From Isoetes taiwanensis (lineage: Eukaryota > Streptophyta > Lycopodiopsida > Isoetales > Isoetaceae): a DNA stretch of 64,000 nucleotides. The stretch covers positions 4,038,905-4,102,904 of the forward strand of contig JAJEKV010000055.1 in NCBI GenBank assembly GCA_021234155.1, written 5' to 3'. The notes beneath the pieces were generated by a model that worked only from the letters and a program-made list of their open reading frames with translations, was not told the DNA's origin and did no database searches. Shown here in pieces: positions 59,030 through 64,000 of the stretch (position 1 is its first letter; every line of letters begins with the position of its first letter). Made by a program: the position numbers and the translations under genes.

Positions 59030-59440
59030 TTAATTGGCCCTTTGATCTTCCCCCTCCTCGGAAGTGACCGAGGAGGAGTCGTTGGAGCTACCCCCAGAAG
59101 ACTCCCCATCAGTCTCCGGGTCTTGGGCCTCGACTTGGGGTTGCCTCTGCGCATAGTACAACTTCTTGAACAATGATATTAGGATCTCGTAAACTCGTTC
59201 CTTAGGCATTAAAGCAGGCTCAACCTCCGTCTCATTGAACCACCAGGTAACAAAAGAGTCTAGGTCCAACACAATTGTGGCTTCAGGACGTGCCATCCCC
59301 GGGGGGTTCACCTCTATGTAAAGGGGATATGGCATGTGCGTTCCAGGGGTCGGGAGAAACCCCTCCGTATACGGCTCTCCCCCCATAGAAACCCCTATGT
59401 ATACAGTCTGGTGTTTGTGAAAAATAATACCTGATTCCAT
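59030..59440 (-). CDS. Unidentified protein with acidic Ser-rich tail
   Basis: I do not recognise it. An uninterrupted frame of 136 codons from a true ATG at 59440. The first 100 residues look folded and low in repeats (GEPYTEGFLPTPGTHMPYPL, EATIVLDLDSFVTWWFNETE), and the end is acidic and Ser-rich (DGESSGGSSNDSSSVTSEEG). Such a tail after a compact domain is common in transposon gag-like or nuclear proteins. It stands alone, with decayed repeats on both sides. It might be a gene, an exon or part of an unknown transposon. Confidence 0.35.
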   Translation of the reverse strand: MESGIIFHKHQTVYIGVSMGGEPYTEGFLPTPGTHMPYPLYIEVNPPGMARPEATIVLDLDSFVTWWFNETEVEPALMPKERVYEILISLFKKLYYAQRQPQVEAQDPETDGESSGGSSNDSSSVTSEEGEDQRAN

Positions 59441-59583
59441 ACTTTTACGCCTAGTCCACTCCCCATTGACCCTACCCTTAACCTTATTTTTTACCAGGAT
59501 ATCACTAATGTAGCCTACCCTCTACCTTATATTTACATTCGACCTCCTAATTTTGCACGGGACTAGAGGGAATTTGTAGAGCT

Positions 59584-59870
59584 CCATGAAGGTTTAGGGT
59601 TCAATGGTTCAATGGTCCCTCTTAGTTCAATGGTGGTCAAACGGTGGTCAACAAAAAAAAAAGGGAACACCAACCAAATGGGGTTAATAGATTTTTTATT
59701 GGGTTAATAGTTAGGGTTAATGGATTCTATTATTGTGTTAATAGGGTTAGGCTAATAGTTAGGCTAATAGTGTTAATAGTTAGGCTAATAGTGTTAATAG
59801 TTAATAGTTATTGGGTTAATAGATTGAATTATTGTGTTAATAGAATAGGGTATTAGGGTTTATTATTGGG
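59584..59870. repeat. Degenerate minisatellite of GGTTAATAGT/GGCTAATAGT units with TTAGGG words
   Basis: From about 59684 the sequence is built from GGGTTAATAG, GTTAGGCTAATAGT and GTGTTAATAG in irregular order. It is preceded by GGTTTAGGGTTCAATGG and several TCAATGGT words. TTAGGG or TTTAGGG appears several times but never as a clean array. Confidence 0.65.
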
Positions 59871-61020
59871 TGGCACGCCTTTTCAGATTTCACATTATGG
59901 CAATAGGATTTTTCATTAAGGTTTATCATTAAGGTTTTGGCGGGCTCGGCATGCAACTATATAATCCCCACCTCCATCTCCTTCGACTTCCATCTCATTC
60001 GTTAAGCCTTCCATCTCCTTAAGCCTTCTACCTCTTTCAATTTGTCCGAATGGCGGGACCAAGACCAACATAAACGCCCCGGATGAATCAGCCGGATCGG
60101 ATCTGGATCCGGTTCAAATCCGTTTTTCTCGAGCATTCTGGTGGTTTCGGCACCACAATGAAAATTGTGGCTCGTTTTAGGCGTGAAGAGGTGTCTCCGC
60201 TTTGCAAGAAATAGGAGCTTACCTTTCTCTCAAAAGGTTTTGCGATTGGTTCATCGGGTGCATGTCAATGAAGAACGGTCGGGAGATGAAGATTTTTTGC
60301 TTTGAAGACAATGAAGCGCTCGTGGAGCCGAGGATGCCTCCTCCTCACTTACGCGGCGTGTAGTGGCTTGTTCCCCTTCTTAGTATCCTAGGTTTTGCTT
60401 TCCGGCTATGTATATGAAATCACCGGGCTCCTTAACTTATGTTGTGAACAAGTCCGATGTAAACTTTTGGCCCGGATCTTTTTTTTTTTTTTTTGTGCAT
60501 GATATGTAAACCGCCTATATGTAAACTTGGCTGGGCAGCTTGTGGCCGGTTCCTTTTATGTGAATCCCATGTGAATACATAATATGATATGATATGGTTT
60601 CTGAAATTTTGTCTCTTGATTTAGAGTAGTGCAACATATATTCGTGTTAGGTAGTTTGGAAGTGTTGTTTAGAAGTATAGTCTGTAGGAAAAATGGCGCA
60701 GATTATCATATGAAATCTCTTTTTTCTATTACTTGACAGAAATTAAAGATCGTAGGTAGGGTTATTCATTTGATACATCGGATCAATCTGATTGCCTTAC
60801 TTATGACTGTGTTTAAATGTTTATAACCACAAAATGTTCATGCTTAAATCGGTGTTTAGATGTTAAAATGTCCATGTAATAATGTTCATGCTTTGCTAAA
60901 AATAATTGCATACCTCGTTTGGTTTTCGGAAGGAAAGATACAAGTGCATGCATCCATTTTTCAAAGAAGACCATAAACTCTATAAAGCATATCGGTAACC
61001 ATTGTTTTACGCCTTAAACA
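59871..61020. other. Stretch without a gene
   Basis: No coherent frame. A poly-T run lies at about 60479-60495. Around 59960-60060 are CT-rich repeats of CATCTCCTT type. Confidence 0.5.
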
Positions 61021-61082
61021 ATCACAAGTAAAACCCTTAAGTAGGATCACAATCGTCACAATCACAAGTAAAACCCTTAAGT
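61021..61082. repeat. Exact 22-nt direct repeat with 40-nt period
   Basis: ATCACAAGTAAAACCCTTAA+GT occurs at 61021-61042 and again at 61061-61082, separated by AGGATCACAATCGTCACA. Confidence 0.85.
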
Positions 61083-61498
61083 GTTTTGAACATAATGTTT
61101 AAGCAAACAGATTGTTATTGCATTCCCAGGCCAGCCTTTATGTATCAAAATCAGGCATAGAGTTTTAGGCATCCGAGTTATGCAACTTCAAACCGTAATA
61201 CTATCTTAAAACTAAGTTCTTTGCCGGATAGGACATGAAATTATTCTTGTTATCTTTCCCATTGTCTTCTCCTTTCAAACCTTGATTCATCATGTAGTCA
61301 TCTCATAAAGTAAACCAAGCCGAGTTCTTGGTTTTTTTGAAGGCTGATACTTCTTCTCTTAAGGCTAAAATATAAATGGCAAAATGTAGTCTTACCATGC
61401 TGCCATAAGGAGTATCTGCTTCCATAATTAAACAGCTGCATGTTGTTTGATAATACACTACAGTGGGAACAAATATCTGCCTCAGCCTGCTGCATTCC

Positions 61499-64000
61499 CT
61501 AAAGCTTTTGCTTTCCCTTGTCCCCTACAAAACAAAAAGAAATAATAGTTAGTAGCAGACTATAACCATTTAGTGGCCCTAATGACAGCACAATCCTACC
61601 ATTATTTTGCTCACGTACAAACTTATTCAGCTGTACCCTATCATTATCATGCAGATGGTAAATGTTTTTGGCAGGGTCATATTTTAAACATGCAAGGGAT
61701 ATGATAGACTCAAGGTCTATGAGTCTATTATCGGTCAGATCGTATGTAAACCATATGGACTTGGCATCCTTGCCAACGTGTTTTCTGTAATATGCTAGAT
61801 TTAGCTGAACTTCAAAGGAAGGGCGTTTAACCAAGTCCACGGGCTCTCTACTCTCTCTCCACGCACTGCCAGACTTCCTCCTCATGCTCAATACCCTTCC
61901 AAGGTACCAAACCTTTTGAATTGACACAGTTTCGCTTTTTTGGGTCAGTAGCATGTCTAGTCTGTGGTACCACCGTTTCTTCCACAGGTTCTTCAAAGTA
62001 GACCGCACAGTCTGTTCCAATGCCTAGTAGAGTCTGTGCACTAACATTATTATCTTCAATGGAATATACCAAAGTCCTAACTCTAGTCAACCTATCCTTC
62101 GAAAGCCACGGGTTTCCATTTAAATGACTCACAATGGTTGACTTAAAGATTCTCTTCCCTTCCATCTCAACATGCCAAGATACATGAGAGGGCTTTTTCC
62201 TTTCACATTCGTCCAACATTTCATCAAATACATGACGTAATTCAGATCTGGCCACATCAGCCTCACTTACTACTTCTTCACCTTGAGGCTCCGTGCTCTC
62301 TTCCACAACATCGGTCTCATCTCCTACAATGTTAGAACTCAAGTCTAGCGAGAAATTACTTTTAAAGCAATTCTCAAATTTCCATGGTTCATTAAACCAT
62401 GGATCGATTCTCCGTGCATGTAATACCGACACTCTCGCTGAATTCTTGTGCAAACAATAAGCCCTTCCTTTAAAGCGGCAACAATCTTCTCCCGTATCCA
62501 CGCCCAATCCCCGAAGGTCCGCGAAAGCACTTTACCATCGGTATCTACCTTTTTTTTCTAACTCACGCCAAATGTGCTCTTGCTTGACATGAGTCTTGGG
62601 AAATAAGAGGGTCGTGGCGGCTGAAATTGAGATATATGATTCAAAGCGGAGGCACTCTCCAACAAGTCTGCCCCCATCATAATGACCTCTCATTACGCAC
62701 CATGCCACCCACTTTGGAGAAGAAGTTTTACGACACGTCCATCCCACATTACCTTTGTAAGGGCAACTCTAAATGCCCAAATTTATCCCCCGAAATACTT
62801 AATGAGCAAAGACAACAAAATGACATGACAATTGCACATCTATGAAAGTTTCCCGACTAATGAAGTTTTTACTCAGCGAATCGTGCTTTGGTCCTTCAAC
62901 CATAGCCTCCAAAGTCTGTTATGAACAAGAACTTGAATCATTAGCAAATTCCCGAATTTCGATTACCAATCCAAACTAAAAGAAGCAAAAGCTATTCTTG
63001 CACACCTAAAAAAAAAAACCATTGCGGCGGCCTTAACCCTTGATCTCGTGTCCATAGTAGGTGACAAGAAGATGTCAATATAGGTCGCCACAATTTCCAA
63101 ATAAACTTTTGTCCCCAAATTCGAAATGGTGGGCCTGCGGTACCATTTAAGGTCGTCCCAAGCACCCTTGAACCTTTCTAGAGGCAAGGCGTTGGGCAGC
63201 CCTCCGGTTTGCCTATCCTGCCTTCACATCTCCAAGTTCCAGCCCATGCGTCCCTTGGCACAACTCAAAGACATGGTGTATGTCATTAAGAGTGACTAGC
63301 TCGTTCCCCTAAGTACAATCTTCTAGATGCAGCATCCAACGGATTGACAAGCTTCTTGCCATTGTGCACGAAATCTTGATCATGCAGGCCATAAACATCA
63401 TCATTAATTGAGGCACTTAAAGGCCAACCAATCCATGGCACTTCAAATGTAGAGTCCCTAGAGCCCTTTGATGTGTAGTCCTCAAACATGCATGCTCTTC
63501 GTCTTGAATCTCCATCCGAAGCCGTGGCGATTAGAGGGGCCAACTACCATTCTCAAGTGTGCATTCCACAACTCCTAGATTCGGTTCCACCGACATCTTA
63601 CTTCAAGTGATCGAATCTATTACACGTAAGAATAATAGCAAGGACAAGCTTGGGCGACTTCTTGTGCAATGGGTTTACAATAAGAACTCTTGCATAGTGA
63701 GAAATCACATTCTCCTCGAAGGCCTTCGTAATGACATTGTAGCCCTCTTTATTGCAGCCAACAATCACCTCAAAGGTGCCATTGCGGAACATGTCCTTCC
63801 TTCTTTCCACAAAAGCCTAGTAAACAATCATCTCTAGGAATCCAACGAATGACCCTCTTCACCACGGTCTCATCCTCGGCCACAATTGCTGGAATTCCAC
63901 CCAAATCAAAATTTCTGGCGTTGCGTGTGTCGAGAATAGGTTTGAGCAAGATGCTTGAATGTGTCTTCCCCGATACCGACTTTGTAAAAAGAAGCTTTCT
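61499..64000 (-). pseudogene. Long transposon-like coding remnant of an unnamed dispersed family, cut by the window edge
   Basis: Reading leftwards from the right edge, pieces in shifting frames follow one another as one protein: AIVAEDETVVKRVIRWIPRD and GFCG; IVGCNKEGYNVITKAFEENV; SDGDSRRRACMFEDYTSKGS; GLHDQDFVHNGKKLVNPLD; YLEIVATYIDIFLSPTMDTR followed by SRVKAAAMVFFFR; ECLRFESYISISAATTLLFP; SELRHVFDEMLDECERKKPS; GNPWLSKDRLTRVRTLVYSI; FEVQLNLAYYRKHVGKDAKS; and YDLTDNRLIDLE. The SDGD, HDQD(F/Y)VHNGKKL.NPL and 'TM..RSRVK' words recall a large multi-copy gene family I have met in ferns and mosses, whose nature I cannot name. A transposon origin is inferred from the dispersal and the surrounding repeats. 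At least five frame breaks. The last segment (QLNKFVREQNNG) runs into a stop at about 61499. Confidence 0.5.

Noticed and set aside
48086..64000. Horizontal transfer of plant DNA into the diatom-like genome
   Set aside because: A 16 kb block of mostly dead repeats with a cut host gene at its edge is better explained by a chimeric assembly; kept only as an alternative.

Overview
This is eukaryotic nuclear DNA made of two unlike parts. From the left edge to about 48.1 kb it is AT-rich and gene-dense. Conserved proteins carry long asparagine, glutamine and threonine runs (AAT, CAA, ACA repeats), and introns are short (about 105 nt, GT..AG). Several membrane-protein families here (a leucine-rich-repeat protein with an N-terminal membrane anchor, two four-helix-type membrane proteins, two secreted/membrane paralogues with an SLYG motif) look like families I associate with diatoms. 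From about 48.1 kb to the right edge the DNA is less AT-rich, gene-poor and full of transposon debris (LINE endonuclease and reverse-transcriptase remnants, a foldback element, a degenerate minisatellite, a large dispersed-gene-like ORF). That part looks like a land-plant genome. The change is sharp, and I read the window as a probable chimeric contig or contamination join.

Layout of the left part: an unidentified two-exon gene (1.2-2.1 kb); folD (2.6-3.9); two paralogous membrane proteins (4.0-6.4, minus); a membrane-anchored LRR protein (6.9-8.2); a PRXL2-type peroxiredoxin-like protein (8.5-9.3, minus); an SGNH/PC-esterase-like protein (9.4-11.2, minus); bioA (11.3-13.0, minus); an unidentified protein (13.5-14.0, minus); pyruvate kinase with one intron (14.6-16.4); a fragment like a pogo/CENP-B DNA-binding domain (16.7-17.1, minus); an importin-4/Kap123-type karyopherin (17.8-21.4); COQ6 (21.5-23.9, minus); telomerase reverse transcriptase (24.3-29.0); a PRK/uridine-kinase-like kinase (29.1-30.5, minus); an apparent AlkB-THUMP-RNA methyltransferase fusion (30.8-33.9); a type II membrane, glycosyltransferase-like protein (33.9-35.4); two tandem secreted/membrane paralogues (36.0-38.7 and 43.2-46.0) with a 3.6 kb pogo-like DNA transposon between them (39.2-42.8); ribosomal protein eS21 (46.4-46.7, minus); and a GST-C-domain gene start cut off at the junction (47.5-48.1).

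The genes do not form one pathway: folate, biotin and ubiquinone enzymes, glycolysis, nuclear import, telomere maintenance and RNA modification simply lie side by side. Nearly every long gene, including ones expected to be essential, is split by one-base frameshifts across which the family homology continues. That fits uncorrected indels of a long-read assembly better than wholesale pseudogenisation. Coordinates given for such genes span all pieces.

The observations most worth following are the AlkB-THUMP-methylase fusion, the telomerase gene with its Asn-Asp motif C, the transposon lodged between two paralogues, and the compositional junction at about 48.1 kb.
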